A DNA stretch of 64,000 nucleotides from Streptomyces sp. HNM0575 (GCF_012726265.1 NZ_JAASAG010000009.1:1-64000), one strand, 5' to 3'; positions 34,101-42,908 are shown, numbered from the stretch's first letter. Numbers and translations: made by a program. The notes: generated from the sequence alone by a model not told the origin.

Positions 34101-35598
34101 CATCGGCGGGGGCGACGGAATCCGCAGGCTGCCCGGGACCGTGCCCGGCAACTGCGGACGGCACGGGCGACACGGACGGCACGGGCGGTCCCGGCTGCTC
34201 CGATGCACCGCCCGGCTGCTGCGCGTCCGCGGGTGCGGAGGCGGTGAGTCGGGGACCGGCGAACGCCATGGCCTCCTGCGGCTGCGCGCCGTTCTCAGCG
34301 TTGGCGTACGGGTCGTCCTGCGCTGCCCACGTCTCGTCCTGCGGCGGCAGCGCCCCGAGTTGGGGGCCCGGCAGGGAGCCGGCGTCCATCCGGGCAACGT
34401 CCAGATACTCGACGCTGCCGGTCGCCGGCACCGCGTCCCGGGGCGTCGCCGCTCCGTACTGCCCGGCGTGCTGAGAGCCGGACTCGCCCTGCTGCGCCGT
34501 GACTTCGGCGGCGGCTGCGACTCCGGTCGCGGTGCCGTGCGACGGCGTCTCCGCACCGGACTGACCGTCGACCGGCGCCTGACCCTCGACCGGCGCCTGA
34601 CCCTGCGGTTCTACCTCCGGCTGCGGTTGTGCCTCAGCCTGCACCTGACCATGGGCCTGGGCCTGTGCCTGGGCCTGTGCGGGTGCCTGGGCCTGTGCGG
34701 CCGGACCCGGCTGCGGTTGCGGCTTGGCAGCCGGGTCCTGGCCCGTGGCCGGGGCCGGCTTCCCACGCCGCTTGGACCCGCGCGGCCCGCCGCTGATCCC
34801 ACGGTCGGAGAGCGGACGTACCGCACCCGACTGCTCGGGCTCGGGCGGGCCCAGATGGAGCGGACGGCGGGGAGTCGCCTGGGCGCGGGGCGTGCCCTGG
34901 GCGGGCGTACGGCCCTCCGGGAACGCCTCCCGCACCTCGCCGCAGTCGATGGAGCCCGAGTCGCGTCCGTCCGTCTCGTGCGGACCCGGTACGTGGCCGG
35001 GGGCCGCGCCGGGACCTCCCGGGTACTGCTGCACCTCCGGCTGCTGCCCGGACTGCGGCTGCGGCTGGGCCTGCGGCTGCGAGCCCAGCAACTGCTCCTG
35101 CATGGCCTGGAGTTGGGCCCGTGCGCTGGTCTCGTGCCGGACCTCGGGCCCCGGCTGGGCCTGCGGCGGCTGCCCCGGCTGACCGCCGTACGGGTCCAAG
35201 TGCCCGTAGGAGTCGTCGAGTACGTAACCGTTCTGCTGCCCGTAGGCGTCCTGCGGCGCCGGCACCTGGGCGGCTCCGCCTGCGGCCTGCGGATCGTGCC
35301 ACGCGTTGGCGCCGTGCGACCCCGGCAGCAGCGCCCCGGCATCCACCGGTTCCACACCGGGAGTCGGGACGGGATTCGAGCCGGAATTCGGACCTGGATC
35401 CGAGCCGGGATACGGGCCGGGAATCGTCCCGTGCATGCCGTCGTGAGCGAAACCCGGACCCGGTACGCCGGCGAGGCCGTCGGCCGGTCCCGTGTAGGGG
35501 TGGGGTCCGTCAGTCGGGAGCCCCGGCTGACGGTCGTCCGGCTGCCCGCCTGAATTCTCCGGCTGCCCCTCACCCGGGATCCTGCCGGTGTCAGTCAT
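31165..35598 (-). CDS. cobT: BluB-CobT fusion with a ~900-residue low-complexity N terminus
   Basis: 1477 residues from ATG 35598, with GAGGGG upstream. Residues 1 to about 904 are Pro/Gln/Ala/Glu/Gly-rich with no fold I can see. Residues about 905-1120 are BluB, the flavin-destroying 5,6-dimethylbenzimidazole synthase (EREAVHRLMRERRDIRNGF, SVGHSQPWDFVVIRS, GVGWVSFFDEREMV). Residues about 1126-1477 are CobT, nicotinate-nucleotide:DMB phosphoribosyltransferase (AIFAADHGVHAQGVT, TGEMGIANTTASA, and the catalytic Glu in RLGEGTGALLALPM). One chain would therefore make DMB and activate it as alpha-ribazole phosphate for cobalamin. The fusion is known in streptomycetes, but the length of the leading region is striking. 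Confidence 0.92.
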   Translation of the reverse strand: MTDTGRIPGEGQPENSGGQPDDRQPGLPTDGPHPYTGPADGLAGVPGPGFAHDGMHGTIPGPYPGSDPGPNSGSNPVPTPGVEPVDAGALLPGSHGANAWHDPQAAGGAAQVPAPQDAYGQQNGYVLDDSYGHLDPYGGQPGQPPQAQPGPEVRHETSARAQLQAMQEQLLGSQPQAQPQPQSGQQPEVQQYPGGPGAAPGHVPGPHETDGRDSGSIDCGEVREAFPEGRTPAQGTPRAQATPRRPLHLGPPEPEQSGAVRPLSDRGISGGPRGSKRRGKPAPATGQDPAAKPQPQPGPAAQAQAPAQAQAQAQAHGQVQAEAQPQPEVEPQGQAPVEGQAPVDGQSGAETPSHGTATGVAAAAEVTAQQGESGSQHAGQYGAATPRDAVPATGSVEYLDVARMDAGSLPGPQLGALPPQDETWAAQDDPYANAENGAQPQEAMAFAGPRLTASAPADAQQPGGASEQPGPPVPSVSPVPSAVAGHGPGQPADSVAPADAPGTPAAGGQQGGNGAQLENGGQEEPGVADGQPAASRTGGGRRRRRRAKEESASESNSTGNTWVSSPGSTAVEAIEPQQQENGGPIDGDVDGSAETGPAAQAPASAADTARIPAQQQGVESAAAENPPTGGDSDAAAGGAPGPLPEAVAIPAQHSRRAGAPGSPEQQAQAGARSPQQEEQDRAQERTEAEGGQESVVAEEPPVAEQPPVAGEMPAAGETPAAGPVDASTRSATTPEAPAPVDAQPGQEAVPPVPAVHISEEAQAVPEDPAPQGSAVESASGTEGADAAGVPALHEPSPVPDGPLPATGPEADTGPVAEEKTQAETEPAAQAEPGTAPDSGTTPEPGAEAPARAVEPAELADPADPAETAIPAELADSADPVEPAGPEDADGPEDAVTAPEGPPAPGYADEEREAVHRLMRERRDIRNGFRPDPIPHEVLLRVLEAAHTAPSVGHSQPWDFVVIRSEETRRAMHELAERQRHAYAESLPKARAKQFKELKIEAILDTPVNIVVTADPTRGGRHTLGRHTQPQMAPYSSALAVENLWLAARAEGLGVGWVSFFDEREMVRALELPEHLEVVAYLCVGYVDEFPPEPELAQAGWSKRRPLSWVVHEESYGRRVLPGSEPQDLLSDTVAAIRPLDAKALGEAWERQKRMTKPSGALGMLEIISAQLCGLSRKCPPPLPEPAAVAIFAADHGVHAQGVTPWPQEVTAQMVANFLGGGAVCNAFATQVGAEVCVVDVGVASELPATPGLLPRKVLPGTADMTQGPAMTREDALRALEVGIETARDLVAAGNRALLTGEMGIANTTASAVLVAACTGADASEVTGRGTGINDETHARKVDVVRRALEVHQPDPEDPLGMLAAVGGLEHAALVGLILGGASLRTPVILDGVSAGAAALVARCIAPEAMAACIAGHRSSEPGHVAALTKLGLRPLVDLDLRLGEGTGALLALPMVQSAARAMHEVATFDSAGVTGKG

Positions 35599-35853
35599 GC
35601 GTACCCCTCGCCCATCGGTAGTGCTCCTCACAGCCCCGCGAACAGCCGCCGGGCCCCGTAGTTGAAGAACGAGCGCGCACACCGTGCGGCACGTTCATCA
35701 GCCACGCGCCATACGGACATTGACGGACGAAGCGTCAACACCGCATGGCGGCACAACGATCGGTCAGCCTACCCGGGCCCGTGCTCACGTCCGTCCACCG
35801 AGGGGTGAGAAACAGCACTTCGTCGTGGTTCGTCACGCACCGGCCACAGAGAT

Positions 35854-37197
35854 TCAGATCCGGACACCGGAAAGCAGAAAAACGACAGCACGTTCACTTT
35901 CCACCCACTCCGAGGTGTCCAGCTCCACGGACTGGAGCAGGGCGCATTCCACGCCGTAGCCGCCCTCTGCGAGCGCTCTTCCGACGGCCTCCGCCTCGTC
36001 CCTGGTACCGGCGTGCGTGACGATGCAGCCCGGGCGCCTGTCCACCACCGCCGCGACGGTGGGCACGCCTCCGCCGCCGATGCGCACGACGTCGGGCTCG
36101 GGAAAGTCTTCGAGCACCTGCGGCGCCATACCGTGCACGATCTCCAGCTGCACGCCGAAGCTGCGGGCCGCCGAGTCCGTACGGGCACAGGCGGCCGGAT
36201 CCCGGTCGACGGCGATGACGGCGGCGCCGAAACGTGCCGCCTCGACGGCGAAAGCGCCGCTGCCCGCGCCGATGTCCCACACGAGGTCGCCGATGCGCGG
36301 GCCGAGGCGGGAGAGCTGGGAGGCGCGCAGCTGGCGCGATTCGCTCGCCCGTGCCGGAGCGGGGGGTTCGTATGCGGCGGCCTCGCCCGGTCTGCCCGTG
36401 AAGGCGCCGGCGGCCGTGCCGTCATCGGCGTACTGGGAGAGCGGAAGCGCCCAACCCCGCACGGCGGGCGGGTAGTCGGGGCCGTGCGCGGCGAGCCATC
36501 CGCCACCGGGGCCGCCGTGCGCCGCTCCCGGTCCGGGTGCCGTGCCGCGCGCGGATCCGGACGCGGCACCGGCGCGCGGCGCGGCGGGACCGGTCGAACC
36601 GCCCGCCACGATCACGACGTTGGGATCCCGCCACGTGTGGTCGGCGACCTTGTCCGAGGTGAGGACGGTGACTTCCTCCTGCTCCGTGCCCACCGCCTCG
36701 CAGATGACGAACGTACGGTGCACCGGGCCGAGCAGCAGCGCGAGTTCGGCCGGACCGGCTCCCGGGGAGGTGAGCACGCCGACCTTGGTGTGGGCGCGGC
36801 AGACGTTGACCGCGTGGCGCAGCGTACGGGAGTTGGCGACCACCAGCTGCGCGTCGTCCCACGGCATCCCCGCGCGGGCGAAGGCGGCGGCCACGGCGGA
36901 GACGGCGGGCACGACCTCGACCTCGAGGCCGTGTTCCGGGGCGCGGAGCGTGCGTACGACACCGAAGAAGCCCGGGTCGCCGTCGGCGAAGACGACGGCG
37001 GTGCCGCGGTGCCGGGCGATGCGCTGCGCCGCGAGCGAGACGCTGCCGAGCCTGATCTGCTCGGCGCGCGGCGGCACTTCGGGCAGCTGGAGATGGTGCG
37101 CGGCCCCGGCGACGAGCGTGGCAGCGCCGAGGGCCGAGCGGGCGGCTCCTGACAGAGGCGAACCGTCCCACCCGATCACGGTGACGCGGTCGGCCAT
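35854..37197 (-). CDS. cobL: Precorrin-6Y C5,15-methyltransferase (CbiE-CbiT fusion)
   Basis: 447 residues. The CbiE half (1-215) has VTVIGWDGSPLSG, VVFADGDPGFFGV and VEVVPAVSAVAAAFARAG. A Gly/Ala-rich linker (215-280) joins it to CbiT, an AdoMet methyltransferase with GDLVWDIGAGSGAFAVEAARFGA and DVVRIGGGG. It methylates C5 and C15 and decarboxylates the acetate side chain of precorrin-6Y. It lies upstream of bluB-cobT on the same strand, separated by 255 bp. Confidence 0.93.
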   Translation of the reverse strand: MADRVTVIGWDGSPLSGAARSALGAATLVAGAAHHLQLPEVPPRAEQIRLGSVSLAAQRIARHRGTAVVFADGDPGFFGVVRTLRAPEHGLEVEVVPAVSAVAAAFARAGMPWDDAQLVVANSRTLRHAVNVCRAHTKVGVLTSPGAGPAELALLLGPVHRTFVICEAVGTEQEEVTVLTSDKVADHTWRDPNVVIVAGGSTGPAAPRAGAASGSARGTAPGPGAAHGGPGGGWLAAHGPDYPPAVRGWALPLSQYADDGTAAGAFTGRPGEAAAYEPPAPARASESRQLRASQLSRLGPRIGDLVWDIGAGSGAFAVEAARFGAAVIAVDRDPAACARTDSAARSFGVQLEIVHGMAPQVLEDFPEPDVVRIGGGGVPTVAAVVDRRPGCIVTHAGTRDEAEAVGRALAEGGYGVECALLQSVELDTSEWVESERAVVFLLSGVRI

Positions 37198-37353
37198 GGG
37201 TGCGCTCTCCTGGGCTCTGGTGCTCGTCTGCTCGTCGCAGGTCGGGGGTCATCGAGCCTACCCCCGCTGCGGCGGGTGCCGGAGTCCGGGTGCGGACGCT
37301 TCCGGACATGCCTGCCTACGACGGGATTTGCACCCGCGGACCGAGCGCGGGCG

Positions 37354-38004
37354 CTAACGCGGCGAGTGGAGCCAGTCCGGGTACGGGGCGTAGCCGTCCG
37401 CGTCGGCGAGCTGCTCCGGGATGCCGTCGAGGTCTTCGGGCAGCAGGCTCCATACGAGGAGATCGGTCCGGATCTCGGCCCAGCCGCCGTCCTCGGTGCG
37501 GGTGCGCGCTATCCACGCGTTGCGCAGCACCCCCTCGCTGATGCAGCCGAGCTTCTGCGCGACCTGCTGTGCGGCGGTGTTGTCGGCGGCCGTACGAAGC
37601 TCCATGCGCTCGAACTTCTGGTCCTGGAACAGCCATTGGGCGAGGGCCAGGACGGACTCCGAGGCGTAGCCCTCGCCGCGCGCCCATGGGGCGACGACGT
37701 AGCCGACCTCGGTGCCGAGGATGCGCCAGTCGGTGTGGTCGAGGTGGACGAGCCCGACCAGGCGCTGGGTGAGGAACTCGGCGACGGCGAAGGCGATGCC
37801 CCGCCCCTCGGTGCGCAGGGCCGGTGCGCGCCGGAGGATGAACTCCCGTGCGTCCGACTCGCGGTAGGGCACGGGCACGGTCGTCCAGGCGGCGACGAGT
37901 TCGTCGCGCATCATCTCGGTGAGCGAGGGGACATCCGCTTCCTCGAACGGGCGCAGCACGAGACGCTCCGTGCTGATCGAGACGTCCGGAAAGGTAGAAG
38001 TCAT
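37354..38004 (-). CDS. RimJ/RimL-type GNAT acetyltransferase
   Basis: 216 residues from ATG 38004, chosen because GGAG lies just upstream; ATG 38016 and a longer open frame are less likely. The motifs are STERLVLRPFEEADVPSLTEM, the acetyl-CoA loop YVVAPWARGEGYASESVLAL and the late ADNTAAQQVAQKLGCISEGVLR. These place it with ribosomal-protein-alanine acetyltransferase-like enzymes. The actual substrate is unknown. Confidence 0.88.
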   Translation of the reverse strand: MTSTFPDVSISTERLVLRPFEEADVPSLTEMMRDELVAAWTTVPVPYRESDAREFILRRAPALRTEGRGIAFAVAEFLTQRLVGLVHLDHTDWRILGTEVGYVVAPWARGEGYASESVLALAQWLFQDQKFERMELRTAADNTAAQQVAQKLGCISEGVLRNAWIARTRTEDGGWAEIRTDLLVWSLLPEDLDGIPEQLADADGYAPYPDWLHSPR

Positions 38005-38332
38005 GCGCCGCTCCATACGGATCGAGGGGCTGGGGTCGCTCCCCAGAAGACCACCGCGGGGTCTGCCGGCCGCTCTGGGAGGACCGCCGGCGGGGGTCCT
38101 GGGTGCACCAGACGTTTGCCGCAGTGCACAGCATGCAGCATCGAAGGCCGTATGCGCAGCGCCAGAAGCCCCTTCGCAGGCGGGACGCGGCACGGCAAAC
38201 CGACTTGTCGATACGGGGACCTGCACCCGGACCGGCGCGCGGACCCCGCCCGGGGCCACCGCCGGACTGCGGCGCTTCGTTCCGGCGGCCCGGAGGGCGG
38301 GGCTCCCGGCGGGCCCTTCTAGACTTCGCACC
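38005..38332. other. Intergenic region between divergent genes
   Basis: About 330 bp between the leftward GNAT and the rightward membrane gene. It has a short AT-richer patch around 38120-38150 that could hold promoters. No gene is supportable. Confidence 0.5.
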
Positions 38333-38704
38333 GTGTTCACCCCGCTCACCGTCGTCCTGTCCGTGGCGGCGCTCGTCCTGGCCGCGTGGTGCGGCTGGGC
38401 GGCCTACCGCGACCAGCCCACCAAGGACTGGCACTTCATCGGCATGGCCGTGGTCTCGCTGCTAGCGCTCGCACAACTCGTCGTGGGCATCGTCCAGTTG
38501 GTGGGCGGGGGCGAGGCCGCGGAGGGCACGGTCATCTTCGTGGCGTATCTGGCCGCCGTCACGGCCTGCGTACCGGTGGTCGGCCTCATCTCCCTGACGG
38601 AGCGCACCAGATGGGGCTCGCTGACCGTGGCCGCGGGCGCGCTCGTGCTCGCGGTGCTCCAGGCGCGGCTGCACGAGATCTGGGGAGGCGGACATGGCGC
38701 GTGA
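38333..38704 (+). CDS. Small four-helix membrane protein
   Basis: 123 residues from GTG 38333. Hydrophobic segments at about 3-22, 36-58, 66-86 and 95-112 nearly fill the protein. The ending ARLHEIWGGGHGA overlaps the next gene by 11 bp, so the two should be translated together. No recognisable family signature; probably a conserved Streptomyces membrane pair. Confidence 0.75.
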   Translation: MFTPLTVVLSVAALVLAAWCGWAAYRDQPTKDWHFIGMAVVSLLALAQLVVGIVQLVGGGEAAEGTVIFVAYLAAVTACVPVVGLISLTERTRWGSLTVAAGALVLAVLQARLHEIWGGGHGA

Positions 38705-39278
38705 GCCGCAGCGGCCGGTCGAGCCGTCAGAGCCGTCCGGTACGGGTTCCCACGGCCACGACACCGGCGCCGAGACCGGCACCGGAACCGGAACCGGCAG
38801 CAGCACCGGCAGCGGAACCGGCAGTGAACGCCACGGCGGTGAGGGCACCGCCAAGAAGGGCACCGCCAAGAAGGGCGCTGTCAGGGAAGGCATCGGCAAG
38901 GGCCCCGGCACCCTGCTGGTCACGCTGTACGGCATCTTCACGGTCGGGGCCGCGTCACGCTCGATCGTGCAGCTGACGACCCGCTTCGAGGAAGCGCCCC
39001 TGGCCTATGTCCTGTCGGCCGTGGCGGCGCTCGTCTACGCGTTCATCACGCTGTCGCTCGTACGGGGCGGCGAGAAGGCGCGCCGAGCGGCTCTCGGCTG
39101 CTGCTGCGTGGAGTTGCTGGGCGTGCTGACGGTGGGCACGTGGACGCTCGTGGAACCGTCGGCCTTCCCCGACGCGACCGTGTGGTCCGACTACGGCATG
39201 GGATATCTCTTCATCCCGGTGATCCTGCCGGTGACGGGGATGCTGTGGCTGCGGCGCTCACGCGCCGCAGCACACTGA
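38694..39278 (+). CDS. Membrane protein with Gly/Thr repeat leader
   Basis: 194 residues. The first ~65 are low complexity, with GTGTGTGSSTGSGTGS and a duplicated AKKGTAKKG. The remainder has four membrane helices (TLLVTLYGIFTVGAASRS, LAYVLSAVAALVYAFITLSL, AALGCCCVELLGVLTVGTW and YLFIPVILPVTGMLWL). The SRSIVQLTTRFEEAPLAY loop looks conserved. It overlaps the preceding membrane-protein gene, so the two may form a complex. Function unknown. Confidence 0.75.
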   Translation: MAREPQRPVEPSEPSGTGSHGHDTGAETGTGTGTGSSTGSGTGSERHGGEGTAKKGTAKKGAVREGIGKGPGTLLVTLYGIFTVGAASRSIVQLTTRFEEAPLAYVLSAVAALVYAFITLSLVRGGEKARRAALGCCCVELLGVLTVGTWTLVEPSAFPDATVWSDYGMGYLFIPVILPVTGMLWLRRSRAAAH

Positions 39279-39386
39279 CTCCCGCCGGACAGCCGGGATA
39301 CGACCGACGCCCGGGATACGGCGGACACCCGGGACGCTCCGGGCACCGGGACAGACGTCAGGCGCTCGCGCCCACCGGAACCGCGG

Positions 39387-39932
39387 TCAGACGCTCGCGC
39401 CCACCGCCGCCGAACCCGCCGGGCCACCCACCGCGCGGGCACCGCCCGCCTTCCCGCCGACGTCCTTCGTCATCGACGTCAGCCGCACCTTGCGGTCCCG
39501 CTCGGTGCTGCCGGACGTGGTGTAGCCGTACTTCCGGTACAGCCGCAGGTTTCCCTCGCTGCGGTGCCCGGTCACGAGCTGGTACCGCTTGGCGTCCCGC
39601 TCCGCGACGAGCCGCTCCTCGATGGCGGCGAGAAGCCTGCCGCCCAGCCCGTGCCGCTGGAGCCTCGGGTGTACGCACAGCCTGTCGATGCATGCCGTGC
39701 CGTCGGAGTCGACCGCGCCCCGTACCGAGCCCACGACCTCGTCACCGAGGCGGGCCACCAGCACGCAGCCGGCGGCCATTTCGGCACGCAGCCCCTCCAG
39801 GGTCTGGGTGAGGGGCGCGATCGCGTAGTCGCCGTAGGCCTCCGCCTCGCTCTGGAAGCACAGGTACTGGAGCTTAAGGATCTGCTCGGCGTCCCCATCG
39901 ACCGCCGCAGAGATGGTCACGCTCATACCCAT
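39387..39932 (-). CDS. GNAT N-acetyltransferase
   Basis: 181 residues from ATG 39932, which has AGGGGAGG upstream; ATG 39926 is possible. The motifs are ILKLQYLCFQSEAEAYGD, the acetyl-CoA loop CVHPRLQRHGLGGRLLAAIEERL (R-x-x-G-x-G/L type) and the typical SEGNLRLYRKYGYT. The last 30 residues are Gly/Ala-rich. The protein resembles small-molecule or protein acetyltransferases without a clear subgroup. Confidence 0.87.
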   Translation of the reverse strand: MGMSVTISAAVDGDAEQILKLQYLCFQSEAEAYGDYAIAPLTQTLEGLRAEMAAGCVLVARLGDEVVGSVRGAVDSDGTACIDRLCVHPRLQRHGLGGRLLAAIEERLVAERDAKRYQLVTGHRSEGNLRLYRKYGYTTSGSTERDRKVRLTSMTKDVGGKAGGARAVGGPAGSAAVGASV

Positions 39933-40047
39933 GTGCGCCTGCCTCCCCTTGTCATGGTGCGTCCGGGCACGGTTCGTATGAGGGTTTGCCGTGCCCGGAC
40001 CGTCTGCCCTGGTGACGCCGATTGCTTCCCGCAGCATTCCCCCAAGT

Positions 40048-40662
40048 TCACGGGACGCAATCCGACGTCGCGAGCATTCTGCGCAGGCAACCCAGACATC
40101 GGGAACGAACCGGGCCCACGCTCCCCTGTGACATTCCCAACTCATCTGCGATCTCCGCGTAGGTGAGGTCCCTGCCGGAGAACAGCGCGCGCATCACGGC
40201 GGGGCACGGGCCGGGGAGCCGCGCGACGGCCGCGGCGAGAAGACGGCGCTGCTCGGCGGCGAGAACGGTGGTCTCCGCGCCGGCCCCGCCCGCCGGTTCG
40301 CCCTCGGGAAGCGGCACTTCGCGCCTGCTGCGCCGCCGGGCCCGCCTCGCCTCGGCACGTACGGCGGCACGCAGCCGGCCGGGGGAAGGAGCGGGCAGGG
40401 CGCTCCCCGGCGCCGCCGGTTCGTCCTCCAGCAGGCGCAGCCATACGGCCTGTTGCAGCTCTTCCGGGTCCTCACCGGCGGCCGCCGCCTCGGCCGCGCA
40501 CTCCGCGGCGAGGAGCCTGCGCAGCGGCGCGGGCGGCAGCGACGGTTCCGTGACGGCACGTGGGCCGCGTACGGGCCGAGCCGGTACGGATCGAGCATCT
40601 ACGGCCCGTACGAGTTCGGCCCGTACGAGTCCGGGCCCGGTGTGGGAGGAACGGCGGTCCAT
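40048..40662 (-). CDS. Small sigma-70-family (ECF-like) sigma factor
   Basis: 204 residues from ATG 40662; GTG 40689 would add nine. The region 2 remnant is DPEELQQAVWLRLLED. The middle is an Ala/Arg/Pro-rich linker, and region 4 is complete: VARLPGPCPAVMRALFSGRDLTYAEIADELGMSQGSVGPVRSRCLGCLRRML. Region 2 is short for DNA melting, so it might be a DNA-binding regulator derived from a sigma factor. It lies between glpQ and a GNAT, all leftward. No anti-sigma gene is adjacent. Confidence 0.8.
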   Translation of the reverse strand: MDRRSSHTGPGLVRAELVRAVDARSVPARPVRGPRAVTEPSLPPAPLRRLLAAECAAEAAAAGEDPEELQQAVWLRLLEDEPAAPGSALPAPSPGRLRAAVRAEARRARRRSRREVPLPEGEPAGGAGAETTVLAAEQRRLLAAAVARLPGPCPAVMRALFSGRDLTYAEIADELGMSQGSVGPVRSRCLGCLRRMLATSDCVP

Positions 40663-40763
40663 GCCGTGCGCAACGCCCGGGACCCGCACGGCGGTTGCAC
40701 ATACGGCGGCGACGCCACCCCCGCGGGTGACGCCGCCGCCGTGGCCGCGCTTCGTGTATCCGC

Positions 40764-41921
40764 TCAGCCCTTGCGGAAGTCCTCCGCCGCGAGCAGCGCC
40801 GTGTCGGCGTTGTCGGAGAAGATCCCGTCGATGCCCGTACGGAAGTACGCGCTGAACGCCCCGAACGCGTCACCGTAGGCGTTGGGGTCCGATCCCCGCC
40901 GGAACTCGGCGGGCAGGAAGGTGTTCTCGTTCCGCATCGTGTACGGGTGCAGGACCAGCCCCTGCGCGTGCGCGTCCCGTACCAGCGTGGTCGGTTCGCC
41001 GAGGGTGCCGTCCGCCTTCTTCGGGATGACGAGGTCCACCAGCGGGCCGATGCCGTCGGCGAACCGCGCCATCCACTTCAGCCCCTCCGGCTTGACCAGG
41101 TCGGCGACGGTGCGCGGATCGCCCGCCTCCACGAAGTCCCACGGCTGGGAGTCCGGCGCGTCCAGCAGGCAGACGCCGGGGCAGCCCACCAGCTTCTTCA
41201 GCTTCTCGATGCTGCTCGGCTCGAAGGACTGCACGAAGTTCGGCGAGTCCGCGCGGTGCCGCCCGTACTTGCGCAGCAGCTTCGCCACCCGCGGCTCCAG
41301 CTCCAGCCCGAGCTTGCGGAAGTAGGTGGGGTGCTTGGTCTCGATGTGCAGCCATACGGGCCTGCCGCGCCGCCTGCCCTGCTCCTGCGCCCACTTGAGC
41401 ACGTCCTCGAAGACCGGGATCTCCCAGCGCCCGTCGTAGAGCGTGTTGCGCTGGCGGTTCTGCGGGATGCGCTCCTTGGCGCGCAGCGTGCGCAGTTCGG
41501 CGAGGGTGAAGTCCTCGGTGAACCAGCCGGTCAGATCCTGCCCGTCGACCTTCTTCGTCGTCTTCCGGCCCGCGAACTCCGGGTGGTCGGCGACGTTCGT
41601 GGTGGCCGTGATGTCGTTCTCGTGACGGCAGACGAGATGCCCGTCCTTGGTGGGCACGACGTCCTGCTCGATCACGTCGGCGCCCATGGCGAAGGCGAGT
41701 TCGTAGGAGCCGAAGGTGTGCTCCGGGCGGTACCCGCTGGCACCGCGGTGAGCGATGACGGCGGGCACGGGCAGCTTGCCGCCGTGCCGGTCCTTCCCGC
41801 GTGCCCCGCTCTTGTCCTCCGCGAGCGCGCTCCCGCCCGTGCCGACCGTGGCGGCACCGGCTGCTCCCAGCACGGCCGCTCCGAGCACGAGTCTCCGACC
41901 CGGCTGCTGCTCCTGTCCCAT
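40764..41921 (-). CDS. glpQ: Secreted glycerophosphodiester phosphodiesterase
   Basis: 385 residues. A twin-arginine signal (PGRRLVLGAAVLGAAGAATV) ends near ALA. The GDPD barrel has VIAHRGASGYRPEHTFGSYELAF with the first catalytic His-Arg, EQDVVPTKDGHLVCRHEN with Glu/Asp/His, and HIETKHPTYF. It cleaves glycerophosphodiesters to glycerol-3-phosphate plus alcohol outside the cell, for phosphate and glycerol supply. GAGGAGAG gives the start. I looked for a Pho box upstream and could not be sure of one. Confidence 0.93.
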   Translation of the reverse strand: MGQEQQPGRRLVLGAAVLGAAGAATVGTGGSALAEDKSGARGKDRHGGKLPVPAVIAHRGASGYRPEHTFGSYELAFAMGADVIEQDVVPTKDGHLVCRHENDITATTNVADHPEFAGRKTTKKVDGQDLTGWFTEDFTLAELRTLRAKERIPQNRQRNTLYDGRWEIPVFEDVLKWAQEQGRRRGRPVWLHIETKHPTYFRKLGLELEPRVAKLLRKYGRHRADSPNFVQSFEPSSIEKLKKLVGCPGVCLLDAPDSQPWDFVEAGDPRTVADLVKPEGLKWMARFADGIGPLVDLVIPKKADGTLGEPTTLVRDAHAQGLVLHPYTMRNENTFLPAEFRRGSDPNAYGDAFGAFSAYFRTGIDGIFSDNADTALLAAEDFRKG

Positions 41922-42227
41922 GGACTCTCCTCAGCTCGTGTCACAAATGATCCGTACGCCCGGACACTGCGGCCAGGGCGTACGACTGGCCGATCGTAGG
42001 TCGGGCCCACGTACGAGAGGGAGGCTTGGGCCCGAACATGCGGGAAACACGTCGGAGATGACACTCCGACGCACTCCGGCCCGGGGCACGGAAGACGGCG
42101 AAGAGACGCCGTTCCGTGTCAAATCCGTGTATCGGTCCGATGACCCCGGTGTGCGCGCCGCCTGCGGTGGCAAGTATCGTCCTCACCTGCGCGGGTCCGC
42201 GCGCGACGACACCGACCGGAGGAACCG
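41922..42227. other. Divergent promoter region between glpQ and plsC
   Basis: About 300 bp, AT-richer near 42105-42135 (CAAATCCGTGTATCGG). No gene is supportable. Confidence 0.5.
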
Positions 42228-42908
42228 TTGTCCCGTTTCCGTCTGATCAAGGCACTGCTCGGCCCGCTGCTGCGGCTGCTGTTGCGCCCGCAGGTGGAAG
42301 GGGCTGAGCGCATTCCCGGCTCCGGACCGGTGATTCTCGCCGGCAACCATCTCACCTTCATCGACTCGATGGTCCTGCCCCTGGTGACCGACCGTCAGGT
42401 GTTCTTCATCGGCAAGGACGAGTACGTGAAGGGGCGCAGCCTCAAGGGCCGCCTCATGGCGTGGTTCTTCACCGGCGTCGGCATGATCCCCGTCGACCGC
42501 GACGGCGGACGCGGAGGCGTCGCCGCGCTGATGACGGGCCGCCGCATCCTGGAGGAGGGCCGGATCTTCGGGATCTACCCGGAGGGCACCCGCTCCCCCG
42601 ACGGCCGCCTCTACCGGGGCCGTACGGGCATCGCACGCCTCGCGCTGATGACCGGCGCCCCCGTGGTGCCCTTCGCGATGATCGGCACGGACGCGATCCA
42701 GCCCGGCGGCAAGGGCCTGCCGCGGCCCGCTCCGGGACGCCGCATCGCGGTGCGCTTCGGCGAGCCCCTCGACTTCGGACGCTACGAGGGCATGGACCGC
42801 GACCGTTACGTGCTGCGCGCGGTGACGGACGAGGTGATGAGCGAGGTCATGCGCCTGTCCGGCCAGGAGTACGTGGACGTCTACGCGACGAAGGCGAAGG
42901 CCGCCTGA
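42228..42908 (+). CDS. plsC: 1-acyl-sn-glycerol-3-phosphate acyltransferase
   Basis: 226 residues from TTG 42228, accepted because GGAGG lies five bases upstream and the family's N terminus begins there. The catalytic H-x4-D motif is GNHLTFIDSMVL, the second box is GRRILEEGRIFGIYPEGTRSPDG, and PVVPFAMIGTD closes the core. It makes phosphatidate from lysophosphatidate and acyl-CoA/ACP at the membrane. It reads away from glpQ. Confidence 0.92.
   Translation: MSRFRLIKALLGPLLRLLLRPQVEGAERIPGSGPVILAGNHLTFIDSMVLPLVTDRQVFFIGKDEYVKGRSLKGRLMAWFFTGVGMIPVDRDGGRGGVAALMTGRRILEEGRIFGIYPEGTRSPDGRLYRGRTGIARLALMTGAPVVPFAMIGTDAIQPGGKGLPRPAPGRRIAVRFGEPLDFGRYEGMDRDRYVLRAVTDEVMSEVMRLSGQEYVDVYATKAKAA

Noticed and set aside
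35599..35853. Cobalamin riboswitch before the bluB-cobT fusion
   Set aside because: No B12-box (GCCACTG-type) or the usual stem arrangement is visible here or in 30772-31164.
37305..37350. tRNA-like T-arm sequence (leftward CGGGTGCAAATCCCG) after the GNAT gene
   Set aside because: The stem pairs, but the loop is TGCAAAT, and no acceptor, D-arm or anticodon arm can be placed without running into the GNAT coding region.
40689..41921. Pho box before glpQ
   Set aside because: glpQ genes in Streptomyces are often phosphate-controlled, but I could not see two clear GTTCACC-type direct repeats upstream of the start.
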